A stretch of DNA of 57,734 nucleotides, taken from Gordonia sputi NBRC 100414. Its GTDB lineage: Bacteria; Actinomycetota; Actinomycetes; Mycobacteriales; Mycobacteriaceae. Every line of letters begins with the position of its first letter. Positions within the stretch are counted from its first letter, which is position 1. The notes under the pieces are model-generated. The model did not search any database and was not told where the DNA came from. It worked only from the letters and a program-made list of their open reading frames with translations. The stretch covers positions 1 through 57,734 of the forward strand of contig NZ_BAFC01000048.1 of NCBI RefSeq assembly GCF_000248055.1, written 5' to 3'. Position numbers and translations under genes: made by a program. Positions 1 to 8,909 of the stretch are shown piece by piece.

Positions 1-167
1 ACAACCGTCGGGTCGGCGTACGAGGTGGCGTACCAGCCTCGACGCAGCAGGCGCAGGTCGCCGGAGTCGACCAGCCGCCGTACCTGCGCCTGGCTGAAGT
101 CGCGGCGAGTCAGTTCAGCCCAGGAGAAGACGCCACGCCACTGGTCGTCGTGCTCGAGTCCGGTCAC
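1..167 (-). CDS. Partial protein with AbiEi-antitoxin-like N-terminal domain
   Basis: Only the first 55 or so codons lie in the window; the rest runs off the left edge. Reading from a GTG at 165-167, the product starts VTGLEHDDQWRGVFSWAEL and continues with an LRRGWYATSY stretch. Repeat-and-winged-helix-like N-termini of this kind (a helix-turn-helix followed by L-R-R-G-W/V-Y) are typical of actinobacterial proteins annotated as AbiEi-type antitoxin-domain or DUF559 proteins. The frame is open further upstream but I see no better start codon and no clear ribosome binding site. It may belong to the same broad family as the gene at 7755-8651. Family assignment is inference from a short fragment. 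Confidence 0.45.
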   Translation of the reverse strand, partial: MTGLEHDDQWRGVFSWAELTRRDFSQAQVRRLVDSGDLRLLRRGWYATSYADPTV

Positions 168-307
168 GGACCACAGCGTCTCGCGCCGATCGCTGCGTAT
201 CGGGGGTGATATCGCCGGGATGGGCGACGCTGTGGATAGGCGCCGGACTGTGGATTTTTCTGAGACGTGACGCGTGCTGCGCCGTGCAGTGTTCCGCGCT
301 GCCAGGT

Positions 308-1234
308 CTACCGGCCCAGCACGACGCCCACCTCGTCGGCGATGGCGCGCTGGCCGTCGACGTTGGGGTGCACTGTGATCGGAGCCGACGACCCGACCTG
401 CGGTTCTATCCAGCGCACGCCCTCGGGCCGGCAGGCGTCGTGTCCTTCGGAGACCGTCGACATGTCGACGAACGTCGCTCCGGTCTCGGTGGCTGCTCGC
501 GCCCCAGTCTCGTTGAGCGTTGCTTGCAGGTCGCGGATGTACGCGACGTCGCCCGCGGCAATGCGCATCGTCGGATAGCAGCCTGTCGTCGGAGGCAGAA
601 TCCACGGATATCCGACGACGAGCACGCGTGCTTTCGGAGCACGGTCGGCAACGGCGTGCAGCGCCTTCACCAGCGCAGGGTAGGTGTTCGCCTCGACCCT
701 TCGCACAAAGCTGTCGCCGTATCGGGCGCGGCAAGGCGCACCGTTCGGGTCGTCGGCGGCCACCTCACCGCAGTCGGCGATGGTGCCGGAGAAGATGTCA
801 CCGTCGTTCCCACCGATCATGAGCGTCACGATCCGCGTACCCTCCCCGAGCGCGTCGAGCTGCGGATTGACGCCAAAGTATTGTGCCGCAAAGAAATCCG
901 ACGTCGTCGCGCCCGCGCAACTGACATCGTCGAGGGCGAGTCCGCGTCGTTGGGCGAGCACGTGTGCGAAGTTCGACGACGACCGCTGGCACTGCAGCGG
1001 CGAATCCTCGACGAGCGGGCGCACTCCCGTTCCCGCGCTGTAGCTGTCGCCGAGGTTGGCGTAGGCAGCGCTGACGGTTGTTCCTGTGCTGCCGGTCGTT
1101 CCCGTCCCGGCGGACGTCCCCGCACTCGCGGTCGTCCCGGAACCTTGCGCCGGATTCGAGCCGCCGTCGGTGCATGCCGTCGCCAGCAGCAACGTCGCGA
1201 GGACGACGGGAAGCCAAGGGCGGCGGGCGCTCAC
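308..1234 (-). CDS. SGNH/GDSL-type hydrolase, predicted lipoprotein
   Basis: The 308-residue product is a probable exported esterase or lipase of the SGNH superfamily. The N-terminus (residues 1-21) is a short basic stretch, a hydrophobic core and a lipobox-like LATAC with Cys21, so a lipoprotein anchored on the outer face of the membrane is likely; the -3 position is Ala, not the usual Leu. A Thr/Gly/Ser-rich linker (about 30-55) follows. The catalytic blocks are visible: GDSY with Ser64, a block II Gly near 108, GGND with Asn143, and a terminal VHPN with His289. The GTG start overlaps the stop of the upstream pucR-like gene in a GTGA, so the two are translationally coupled. The substrate cannot be read from sequence. 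Confidence 0.82.
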   Translation of the reverse strand: MSARRPWLPVVLATLLLATACTDGGSNPAQGSGTTASAGTSAGTGTTGSTGTTVSAAYANLGDSYSAGTGVRPLVEDSPLQCQRSSSNFAHVLAQRRGLALDDVSCAGATTSDFFAAQYFGVNPQLDALGEGTRIVTLMIGGNDGDIFSGTIADCGEVAADDPNGAPCRARYGDSFVRRVEANTYPALVKALHAVADRAPKARVLVVGYPWILPPTTGCYPTMRIAAGDVAYIRDLQATLNETGARAATETGATFVDMSTVSEGHDACRPEGVRWIEPQVGSSAPITVHPNVDGQRAIADEVGVVLGR

Positions 1235-2733
1235 GCGCTCTCGCTCAGCAGGGTCAGCAGCAGTTCGGCGCGGGTGCGAGCGTCGCCGAGGTCGACGGCG
1301 AGCATGTCCTCGACACGCTCGATACGGCCGCGCAGGGTGTGCCGATGCACGCCGAGTGCGCTCGCGGCGGCACCCCAGTTGCCATTGGCCTCGAGGTACG
1401 CGAGCAGACTTTGCTGCAGATGTCCGGCGTTCGCGGCGTCGTAGGCGACAAGCGGGGCGATGCGCTCGGCGTAGCTGTCGCGCAACACTTCTCGCACGGT
1501 GTCGCTCGCGAGTAGCGAGCGGAGGTCGTAGAGGTCGAGTAGTTGACCTGCCGCTGCCGACCGACACGAGAGGCGGGCCTGACGTACGGAGTCGGCGACG
1601 TCGTCGACCGGAACCGACGGCCCCAAGCCGCCACGCACGGCGCCCGTCGCACTGAGTATTCCGAGGAGCCCGGTGGCGAATTGGACGTGATCGTCGCCGC
1701 GGATCAGGCCGACGAGTTCGTTGTCGCACCGGTGCACGAACACCGGTCGCCACCGCCGCTCGAACTCGACGGCGAGGCGTCGAGCACCGTGCTGTGCGTC
1801 GTCGACACTCTCGAAACGGAACACCACCGCACGTACCCGACCCTCGGGATCGGCTGCCCGGAGCAGCATTTCGCGCGATCGCTCCCCGACGTGGCGGTCC
1901 ATGGCGAGCGCGAGCACTTCGCCCTGGAGTTCGCCGACGTCGCGTCGAACCTCTTGCGGCTTGGCATATTCGATGACGAGCAGCGAGACGGCGTGGCCGA
2001 TCAGCATGCGGCCGACGTCGTCGAGTGGACTCGACCCGATGACGCCGAGATGCCCGAAGGTCGTTGCCCCCGAACCGACTCGCGCGACGGTGAGCACCGA
2101 ATCGTCGGTCACGCGGACGGCACCCGCCGATGCCGGGTCACGTACCACAATCGAGCGAAGCTGTTCGAGCTCAACGGAATTCGCCTTTCCCGGCGCCTCG
2201 GCAACCGGGGTGTGCCCGGCGTCGAACAAGATCACTCGCTGACCGACCGCATCGGCGAGCTCGCGCACGAGCCCCTTTGATCCCGATACCGTTGCCGCCC
2301 TGGTCATCCGAGGTTGCGCGCGCGTCGCTGACACCAGCCGTGCCGACCGTTGCGCGGCGATCTGATCGAGGACCGCCCGCGTGATCGCCGAGAACGGTAT
2401 CGCGAGCGGAACCTCGAACAGCGGGAGACCGAACTCGTCGGCGGCCGCGAGCAGACCCGCGGGTACCTCGTCGAATCCGAGGCCGACACCGAATCCGATC
2501 GCGGCGGCACCGACGGCATCGAGGCTGCGTACGAACTCGCGCTGCGCGACGTCGTCGTCGTCGTTCAGTCGCATACCGGTGGTCAGCAGCACCTCGCCGC
2601 CCTGCAACCAGTCCGCGGTGCTCACGAGTTCAGAGCTGACCGCACAGTCGAGCTCGTGGTCGAGGCCGTCGGCCCCGGCGCGCAGCGAGAGTTCGAGTCG
2701 ACGCTGGGCCATCAGCCATCGAACGGTGGTCAC
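1231..2733 (-). CDS. PucR-family transcriptional regulator
   Basis: This 500-residue protein has the PucR layout: an N-terminal PucR ligand-type domain (about 1-125, with the conserved LLTTGMRL stretch), a variable middle region, and a C-terminal PucR helix-turn-helix (about 435-495, NWGAAASALGVHRHTLRGRI). PucR proteins usually activate neighbouring nitrogen-compound catabolic genes. It is divergent from gabT across about 100 bp, so the most likely targets are gabT, the amine oxidase and the aldehyde dehydrogenase to its right. Its stop is coupled to the SGNH lipoprotein gene. The inducer is unknown; an amine or GABA-related metabolite is inference from context. Confidence 0.85.
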   Translation of the reverse strand: MTTVRWLMAQRRLELSLRAGADGLDHELDCAVSSELVSTADWLQGGEVLLTTGMRLNDDDDVAQREFVRSLDAVGAAAIGFGVGLGFDEVPAGLLAAADEFGLPLFEVPLAIPFSAITRAVLDQIAAQRSARLVSATRAQPRMTRAATVSGSKGLVRELADAVGQRVILFDAGHTPVAEAPGKANSVELEQLRSIVVRDPASAGAVRVTDDSVLTVARVGSGATTFGHLGVIGSSPLDDVGRMLIGHAVSLLVIEYAKPQEVRRDVGELQGEVLALAMDRHVGERSREMLLRAADPEGRVRAVVFRFESVDDAQHGARRLAVEFERRWRPVFVHRCDNELVGLIRGDDHVQFATGLLGILSATGAVRGGLGPSVPVDDVADSVRQARLSCRSAAAGQLLDLYDLRSLLASDTVREVLRDSYAERIAPLVAYDAANAGHLQQSLLAYLEANGNWGAAASALGVHRHTLRGRIERVEDMLAVDLGDARTRAELLLTLLSESA

Positions 2734-2837
2734 CCACCCACCGTAACCGCCAACTGGACATTGTGGCAGTGCAACGTCAGATCGCTGTACAACTTGTCAG
2801 GTCCGCAGGTGGGGCCCGCAGGCGAACACTGGTGTCC
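2734..2837. promoter_or_regulatory. Divergent pucR-like / gabT promoter region
   Basis: This 104-bp gap separates the two divergent starts and must hold both promoters and probably the PucR-family site. It is visibly less GC-rich than the flanking genes. It contains two loosely similar elements, ACATTGTGGCAG and ACAACTTGTCAG, but I cannot define an operator or a convincing -35/-10 pair. Confidence 0.4.
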
Positions 2838-4217
2838 ATGACCACAGCAACCGACATCGTCTACCGGCTGCCCCAGGAGCGGAAGCTGGTCAGCGAACTG
2901 CCCGGCCCACGCTCGAGGGAGATCGGGCAACGCCGACTGGGTGCCGTCGCCGCGGGCGTCGGCTCCAGCGTTCCCGTCTTCGCGGCCGACGCCGACGGCG
3001 GAGTGATCGTCGACGTCGACGGCAACTCGCTGATCGACCTCGGCTCCGGAATCGCCGTCACATCCGTCGGCGCGAGCAACTCCGCCGTCGCGGCGGCAGT
3101 CGCCGAGCAGGCCGCGCACTTCACGCACACCTGCTTCATGGTGACGCCGTACGAGGGCTACATTGCCGTCGCCGAGAAGCTCAACGAGATCACCCCCGGC
3201 GACTTCGAGAAGCGCACCGTGCTGTTCAATTCGGGCGCCGAGGCCGTCGAAAACGCGGTCAAGATCGCCCGGCTGTCGACGCGACGCAACGCGGTCATCG
3301 CGTTCGATCACGCCTACCACGGGCGCACCAACCTGACGATGGCGATGACGGCCAAGAGCATGCCGTACAAGCGCAACTTCGGGCCGTTCGCGCCCGAGGT
3401 GTACCGGATGCCGATGAGCTATCCGTACCGCGACGAACTCGGCAGCGACGGTGTGGCCGCGGCCAAACGCGCGATCTCGATGATCGAGAAGCAGGTCGGT
3501 GCCGAGACCACCGCCGCGATCGTCATCGAACCGATCCAGGGCGAGGGTGGATTCATCGTTCCCGCACCGGGATTCCTCTCGACGCTGGCCGAGTGGTGCA
3601 CGATGCACCGCGTGCTGTTCATCGCCGACGAGGTGCAAGCCGGATTCGCCCGTACCGGAACGTGGTTCGCGTGTGAGCAGGAGGGCGTCACGCCCGACCT
3701 CATCACGATGGCCAAGGGCATTGCCGGCGGAATGCCATTGTCCGCAGTTACCGGCCGCGCCGACATCATGGACATGGTGCACGGCGGCGGACTCGGCGGC
3801 ACCTACGGCGGCAATCCCGTTGCGTGCGCCGCGGCGTTGGCCGCCATCGACCAGATGGAATCGCTCGAGCTGTGTGGCCGGGCGCGACACATCGAGACAA
3901 TCATCACCGAGACGCTCTCGGCCACCAAGGACGAACTCGACGGTGCAGGCCTGCCCGTGATCGGTGACATCCGCGGTCGCGGCGCGATGATGGCCGTCGA
4001 ACTGGTCACGCCCGCCGAAGACGGATCCCCGACTCGTGAACCCAATCCCGACCTCACCGCCGCGGTGGCCAAGGCGGCTCTCGCACAGGGTGTCGTCGCG
4101 TTGACCTGCGGCACCTACGGCAACGTGCTACGCCTGTTGCCACCGCTGGTCATCGGCGACGACCTGCTGCGCGATGGTCTGGCGGTGCTGTGCCAGGCAC
4201 TCAAGGACAACGCCTGA
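2838..4217 (+). CDS. gabT: 4-aminobutyrate--2-oxoglutarate transaminase
   Basis: A 459-residue class III PLP-dependent aminotransferase, close to the usual length of actinobacterial GabT. It transfers the amino group of GABA to 2-oxoglutarate, giving succinate semialdehyde and glutamate. The PLP-lysine is Lys293 in ITMAKGIAGGMP, the pyridine-N aspartate is Asp264 in FIADEVQAGF, and the glycine/serine phosphate-binding segment NSGAEAVENA is at 131-140. The ATG at 2838 is chosen because the protein then starts at the usual GabT N-terminus; an upstream in-frame start would add 25 unconserved residues. It heads an operon with the amine oxidase (39-bp gap) and the aldehyde dehydrogenase, which fits a GABA or putrescine catabolic route. 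Confidence 0.9.
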   Translation: MTTATDIVYRLPQERKLVSELPGPRSREIGQRRLGAVAAGVGSSVPVFAADADGGVIVDVDGNSLIDLGSGIAVTSVGASNSAVAAAVAEQAAHFTHTCFMVTPYEGYIAVAEKLNEITPGDFEKRTVLFNSGAEAVENAVKIARLSTRRNAVIAFDHAYHGRTNLTMAMTAKSMPYKRNFGPFAPEVYRMPMSYPYRDELGSDGVAAAKRAISMIEKQVGAETTAAIVIEPIQGEGGFIVPAPGFLSTLAEWCTMHRVLFIADEVQAGFARTGTWFACEQEGVTPDLITMAKGIAGGMPLSAVTGRADIMDMVHGGGLGGTYGGNPVACAAALAAIDQMESLELCGRARHIETIITETLSATKDELDGAGLPVIGDIRGRGAMMAVELVTPAEDGSPTREPNPDLTAAVAKAALAQGVVALTCGTYGNVLRLLPPLVIGDDLLRDGLAVLCQALKDNA

Positions 4218-4256
4218 CCTGCCGAATCGTCAATTGCTCGACCACTAAGGAGAGTC

Positions 4257-6227
4257 GTGTCCCCGCATCCCCTGGATCAACCACATCCCCTCGATCCGCT
4301 GACCGCCGACGAATTCCGTTCCGTCACAGCCCTACTCGGTAGCGAGCAGGGTGTCGGCGACGGCTGGCGCTATGCGTCGATCGAACTCGCGGAGCCGACG
4401 AAGACCGAACTCGCCGCATTCGACGCCGACGGCACGCTTCCGCCGCGTCGCGCGGTGGTGGTCTGTTTCAACAGTGGCGAGAACACGACCTACAAGTCGT
4501 TCGTGTCGATCTCGGGTGGCAGCGTCGACTCGTTCGAGCTGATTCCCGAGGTCCAGGCGAACTTCACGGTCGACGAGTTCGAGGAGTGCGACCGCGTCCT
4601 GCGTGCTCACCCCGACGTCCAGGCGGCGTTGGCTCGACGCGGGATCACCGATCTGGACGGCGTTTTCATGGATACGTGGACCTACGGTGGCGCGGTCATC
4701 CCCGAGGAGTACCGCGGTCGACGCCTCGGCTGGTCGGACACCTGGGTGCGCAACAGTGAGGGCTCCAACCCGTATGCGAACCCGGTGTCGGGGCTGCACT
4801 GTGTGATCGACGTGAACACGATGGAACTACTGCGCATCGAGGACACCGGCGGTTTCGACCAGCCGGAGGTGATGGGCGAGTACGTTCCTCGCCATATCCC
4901 GCAACGCATTCGGGACACTTTCAACCGGCCTGAGCTCAAGCCACTGGAGATCACCCAGCCCGACGGGCCGTCGTTCACGCTCGAAGGAAACAAGCTCACG
5001 TGGCAGAAGTGGTCGCTGCGTGTGGGTTTCAACTATCGCGAGGGCATGACCCTGCACACCGTCACCTACGACGACGGTGGACAGGTACGCAAGATCGCGC
5101 ATCGTCTCTCGTTCGCGGAGATGGTCGTCCCCTATCGTGATCCGAGCGAGGATCATTACCGCCGTACGGCTTTCGATATCGGCGAGTGGGGCCTCGGCTT
5201 CATGACGACGTCGCTCGAGCTTGGTTGCGACTGTCTCGGCGAGATCCGATACCTCGACGCCACGCTGCACAACAGCGCCGGTGAGCCGTACACCATCACG
5301 AACGCGATCTGCATCCACGAGGAAGACAACGCCGTGCTGTGGAAGCACGTCGATCACGACGCAGGCGCAGAGGTGCGTCGTATGCGTCGGTTGACGGTGA
5401 GTTTCCATGTCACGGTTGCCAATTACGAGTACCTCGTCTACTGGCGCTTCTATCAGGACGGCAACATCGAATGCGAGGTACGGGCCACCGGCATCATGGT
5501 GACCACACCGATGCCGCCCGGCGTGACGTCGAATCCGCACGGCACGACGGTCGATAACCGCACGTACGCTCCGTTCCACCAGCATTTCCTCGTTGCGCGA
5601 ATGGATCTCGACATCGACGGCTCCGACAACACGGTCTACGCCAGCGAGACTGTCGTCGAGCCGATGGGCCCCGACAATCCGCTCGGTCTCGGCCTGGTGC
5701 AACAGAATACGCCGCTGCTCACCGAGTCAGAGGGTATGCAGGACCCCAACTTCGCGACGCAGAAATCGTGGAAGATCGCCAATCCCAACAAGACAACGGC
5801 ACTCGGCCTGAATCCCGCGTACAAGCTGGTTCCGACAGGCGCCTTCCCGGCGATGTTCGACCCGGCGTCGCCGATCTTCCAACGCGCGACCGTCATGGGA
5901 CAGACCCTCTGGGTGACCCCCAATCACCCGGACGAACGTTGGCCCGCAGGCGAGTTCGTCAATCAGTCGGAACGCGACACCGGACTCGGCGTGTGGACCA
6001 AGGCCAATCGGCCGATCGAGAACACCGACGTCGTGCTGTGGTACACGTTCGGAATCCATCACATCACCCGCCCGGAGGACTGGCCGGTGATGCCGGCCGA
6101 CACCGTGTCGTTCTGGCTCAAGCCATTCGGCTTTTTCGACCGCAACCCCTCTCTCGACGTCGAGGCATCGCCCCCGACTCACTGTCATCACGAAGGGAAC
6201 TCGCATGACCAGCACCCAGGTGCTTGA
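4257..6227 (+). CDS. Copper-containing primary amine oxidase
   Basis: A 656-residue copper/topaquinone amine oxidase, of normal family length. These enzymes oxidise primary amines with O2 to aldehyde, ammonia and H2O2. The topaquinone precursor is Tyr390 in TVANYEYLVYW, the catalytic base is Asp307 in FDIGEWGLG, and copper ligands are His441 and His443 (HQHF) plus His601 or His602 in HHITRPEDWPVMP. All key residues are intact. The start is GTG 4257 behind AAGGAG. Its 3' end overlaps the next gene by 23 bp. Between gabT and an aldehyde dehydrogenase, likely substrates are putrescine-type or other primary amines; the actual amine is not readable. No signal peptide is seen, so it is probably cytoplasmic. 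Confidence 0.92.
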   Translation: MSPHPLDQPHPLDPLTADEFRSVTALLGSEQGVGDGWRYASIELAEPTKTELAAFDADGTLPPRRAVVVCFNSGENTTYKSFVSISGGSVDSFELIPEVQANFTVDEFEECDRVLRAHPDVQAALARRGITDLDGVFMDTWTYGGAVIPEEYRGRRLGWSDTWVRNSEGSNPYANPVSGLHCVIDVNTMELLRIEDTGGFDQPEVMGEYVPRHIPQRIRDTFNRPELKPLEITQPDGPSFTLEGNKLTWQKWSLRVGFNYREGMTLHTVTYDDGGQVRKIAHRLSFAEMVVPYRDPSEDHYRRTAFDIGEWGLGFMTTSLELGCDCLGEIRYLDATLHNSAGEPYTITNAICIHEEDNAVLWKHVDHDAGAEVRRMRRLTVSFHVTVANYEYLVYWRFYQDGNIECEVRATGIMVTTPMPPGVTSNPHGTTVDNRTYAPFHQHFLVARMDLDIDGSDNTVYASETVVEPMGPDNPLGLGLVQQNTPLLTESEGMQDPNFATQKSWKIANPNKTTALGLNPAYKLVPTGAFPAMFDPASPIFQRATVMGQTLWVTPNHPDERWPAGEFVNQSERDTGLGVWTKANRPIENTDVVLWYTFGIHHITRPEDWPVMPADTVSFWLKPFGFFDRNPSLDVEASPPTHCHHEGNSHDQHPGA

Positions 6228-7671
6228 CCCACAGGCCGTGCTCGACGGAATCCCGACCGGGCTCTGGATCGATGGCAAGGAGGTCGAGGCCAAGAGCGGC
6301 AAGACATTCGACGTCATCAACCCCGCCACCGAGGATGCACTTACCACCGTTGCCGACGCCAGCGTCGACGACGCCGTACACGCACTCGACCGCGCCGTAG
6401 CCGTCGCCGACTCCTGGGCCGCAACGCCCGCCCGTGAACGCGGCGAGATCCTGCGTAGCGCTTTCGAATTGGTCGCCGACCGCGCCGATAGCCTGGCCAT
6501 GCTCATGACGCTCGAGCTGGGTCGCGCACTGCCGGATAGCATTTCGGAGACCAAGTACGGCAACGAGTTCCTGCGCTGGTTCGCCGAAGAGGCCGTCCGG
6601 ATTGACGGTCGCTGCACGCAGTCGCCGGCAGGCACCGGCCGAATCCTGGTGAGCCACGGACCCGTTGGGCCATCGCTCGCGATCACGCCGTGGAACTTCC
6701 CACTGGCGATGGGCACGCGCAAGATCGGTCCGGCATTGGCTGCCGGCAACGTCATGCTGGTCAAGCCAGCGCACGAGACACCGCTGACCATGCTCGCACT
6801 GGCCGAGATCTTCGCCGAAGCAGGACTGCCCGCGGGCGTGCTCTCGGTGCTGCCGACCACGGACGCGCGAGGCGTCGCGTCGGCCATCATCACCGACGAT
6901 CGGATCCGCAAGATCAGCTTCACCGGTTCGACCCCGGTGGGTCGAAATCTGATGGCACAGGCCGCTGAGCGGGTGCAGCGTACGTCGATGGAGCTCGGCG
7001 GCAACGCACCATTCGTCGTATTCGACGACGCCGACGTCGACAAGGCTGTCGAGGGCGCGTTCCTCGCGAAGATGCGCAATGGCGGCGAGGCATGCACCGC
7101 CGCGAACCGCTTCCTGGTGCAGTCCGGGGTTGCCGAGGAGTTCACCGACAAGCTGATCGAGAAGATGTCGGCGGTGCGACTCGGCCCCGGCTACGAGGAG
7201 GGCGTGACGCTCGGACCGCTCGTGACCGCAGCGCAGCGCGACAAGGTCGCCGCAGCGGTGGAAAGTGCTGTCGCACACGGTGGTCGGGTTCGTCTCGGCG
7301 GCAAGGCACCCGAGGGTAAGGGGTACTTCTACCCCGCGACCGTGATCGATCAGGTCGACGCGTACGCACCGGTCACCCGCGACGAGATCTTCGGTCCCGT
7401 CGCGGTGATCAGCACCTTCGACTCCGAGGACGAGGCGATCGCCGCAGCCAACTCGACCGAGTACGGCCTGGCAGGCTACTTCTTCACCCGCGACCTCGAC
7501 CGCAGCATGCGCGTCGCGTCGAAGCTCGACGTCGGGATGGTCGGCGTCAACCGTGGCGTCATCTCCGACGTTGCAGCACCTTTCGGCGGCGTGAAGCAGT
7601 CGGGCATCGGCCGCGAGGGCGGCTCCGAGGGCATCGAGGAGTACCTGACCGTCAAGTACGTCGCGCTCTGA
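6205..7671 (+). CDS. NAD(P)-dependent succinate-semialdehyde dehydrogenase
   Basis: A 488-residue aldehyde dehydrogenase. The catalytic cysteine is Cys297 in GGEACTAANRF, the general base Glu263 in MELGGNAPF, the oxyanion Asn164 in TPWNFP and the cofactor lysine Lys187. The sequence most resembles GabD-type succinate-semialdehyde dehydrogenases, which fits the gabT product two genes upstream. The ATG lies inside the amine oxidase gene behind AAGGGA, so the genes are coupled. It could also oxidise the aminoaldehyde released by the amine oxidase. It is the last gene of the cluster; a 21-bp repeat array starts 3 bp after its stop. Confidence 0.88.
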   Translation: MTSTQVLDPQAVLDGIPTGLWIDGKEVEAKSGKTFDVINPATEDALTTVADASVDDAVHALDRAVAVADSWAATPARERGEILRSAFELVADRADSLAMLMTLELGRALPDSISETKYGNEFLRWFAEEAVRIDGRCTQSPAGTGRILVSHGPVGPSLAITPWNFPLAMGTRKIGPALAAGNVMLVKPAHETPLTMLALAEIFAEAGLPAGVLSVLPTTDARGVASAIITDDRIRKISFTGSTPVGRNLMAQAAERVQRTSMELGGNAPFVVFDDADVDKAVEGAFLAKMRNGGEACTAANRFLVQSGVAEEFTDKLIEKMSAVRLGPGYEEGVTLGPLVTAAQRDKVAAAVESAVAHGGRVRLGGKAPEGKGYFYPATVIDQVDAYAPVTRDEIFGPVAVISTFDSEDEAIAAANSTEYGLAGYFFTRDLDRSMRVASKLDVGMVGVNRGVISDVAAPFGGVKQSGIGREGGSEGIEEYLTVKYVAL

Positions 7672-7673
7672 GA

Positions 7674-7754
7674 TCGACTGGGCGCCGGAGAGCGTCGAGT
7701 GGGCGCGCGAGCACGTCGACTGGGCGCCGGAGAGCGTCGAGTGGGCGCTCCGGC
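7674..7754 (+). repeat. Array of four 21-bp repeats, right-facing
   Basis: Four back-to-back units begin at 7674, 7695, 7716 and 7737, each with the core TCGASTGGGCG (S = C or G, alternating C, G, C, G) followed by about 10 variable bases. Units 1 and 3 are identical. The last unit runs into the stop codon of the DUF559 gene. The same core recurs in opposite orientation beyond the other end of that gene. Confidence 0.85.
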
Positions 7755-8651
7755 CTAGTCGAAGTACGCACCTCGCCGATGAAGCGCCTGCCTGATCGCA
7801 GCTAGGACGGCGTACGGGTTGTCGCGGAGCTTGGCCTTGTCGACGTAGATCATCAGCCATCCGTCGTCGAGCAGCCGTGCGCGGCGTTCGGCGTCGCGAA
7901 CCTGTTGACCAGGCCGGGTGTGATGTTCGCCGTCGTATTCGATGCCGATCTTGAGTGCCTCGTATCCCATGTCGATGCGCGCGTAGACCTCGCCGGATCT
8001 GTCACGTACCTCGATCTGGAGGTCAGGCGCCGGTAGTCCGCCCTCGAGAATGGTCAGGAGCAGCCATGCCTCGGTGGGCGACTCGATTCGGCGGTCGATC
8101 AGGGGTATCAGTCGCCGCAGCTGAACCACGTTGCGCCTCCCCTTCTGCGTGGCCGTGTACTTTTCCAGCGCGGCGACATCGAGGTTGGTCGCGCGCGCCA
8201 GTGCGTCGAGATATCCAAGCGCGCGTGACGCGAACCGAATGCGGCCGATGTCGAATGCCGTCCTGATCACGCTCGTGACCTTGATTCCGTCAATGGTCAC
8301 GATGTCTGCGGGGTCGAGGTCGAGGCGGTGAGTAACGGACCCTTTCGCAGGTCGGCCGGAGCAACTCGTGCCGCGGATCAGCTCGATGGTGAAATCCTCG
8401 TCATACCAAACACTCCCGTGCATGATCAGTGCTGCCATGCCCGCGACCACGACGTCGCCCTGAGCCTGCTGAGCGACCGCGACGATGCGCTGACGGGCCG
8501 TCATCAACGTCGACTTGAGTATGTATCCGCTGCCGCGGAGTCGACGGAACGTCGAATCGAACTCAGTAGCGCTGATACCGGTGACACTGAGCGTTGCTTT
8601 GCGCTCGACGATCTCAGGCGAATCTACTTGTGATGCATCAAAAGGAGTCAT
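7755..8651 (-). CDS. DUF559-domain protein (Vsr-like endonuclease fold), solitary
   Basis: A 298-residue protein with an AbiEi-like N-terminal part (about 50-200, including a VVVAGMAALIMHG stretch) and a C-terminal DUF559 domain (about 205-295, SPTEAWLLL, IGIEYDGEHH, DAERRARLLDDGW). DUF559 is related to very-short-patch repair endonucleases; the I-E-Y-D-G-E-H-H segment carries the likely acidic metal ligands. Such genes are frequent and poorly understood in Gordonia, Rhodococcus and mycobacteria. The ATG at 8649-8651 is chosen; an in-frame extension upstream would translate the 21-bp repeat array and is rejected. It stands alone between two inverted repeat arrays, which suggests a mobile or recently acquired unit. 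Confidence 0.75.
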   Translation of the reverse strand: MTPFDASQVDSPEIVERKATLSVTGISATEFDSTFRRLRGSGYILKSTLMTARQRIVAVAQQAQGDVVVAGMAALIMHGSVWYDEDFTIELIRGTSCSGRPAKGSVTHRLDLDPADIVTIDGIKVTSVIRTAFDIGRIRFASRALGYLDALARATNLDVAALEKYTATQKGRRNVVQLRRLIPLIDRRIESPTEAWLLLTILEGGLPAPDLQIEVRDRSGEVYARIDMGYEALKIGIEYDGEHHTRPGQQVRDAERRARLLDDGWLMIYVDKAKLRDNPYAVLAAIRQALHRRGAYFD

Positions 8652-8711
8652 GATGCTTGGACGCAGAGACCGCGCGATTTGATCCATCGAAGTTTTGCGC
8701 ATTGAGGTCGA

Positions 8712-8826
8712 CGCCCAGCTACGCCCACTCGACGCTCCCGAACGCACAGTCGGCACTACAGGACGCCCACTCGGCAATCTCGAGCGCCCACTCGGCACGA
8801 CGAAACGCCCAGTCGACACGCCCAAC
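8712..8826 (-). repeat. Array of five and a half 21-bp repeats, left-facing
   Basis: Units begin at 8722, 8743, 8764, 8785 and 8806, preceded by a cut-short unit at 8712-8721. On the + strand the core is CGCCCASTCGRC, the reverse complement of the core in the array at 7674-7754. The second unit has one core change (CGCACAG). The 21-bp spacing is exact through all full units while the spacer half varies. Confidence 0.85.
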
Positions 8827-8909
8827 CGCAACGTTACATTCGTGAGAATTGTTGCTGAAGTGATCCCTGTGGCCTTTAGCGCGCACAACCTTCTCCCTAC
8901 GATGGCCGC

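Noticed and set aside
6118..7860. A 580-codon minus frame across the aldehyde dehydrogenase
   Set aside because: It is antisense to an intact enzyme and its N-terminal part translates the 21-bp repeats into a repeated HSTLSGAQS pattern.
7674..8826. A CRISPR array reading of the 21-bp repeats
   Set aside because: The conserved core is about 11 bp with about 10-bp spacers, far below CRISPR dimensions, and no cas genes are present.
8652..8888. N-terminal extension of the DUF559 gene by 79 codons
   Set aside because: It translates the 21-bp repeat array into a VPSGRS-like repeat; the ATG at 8651 is a better start.
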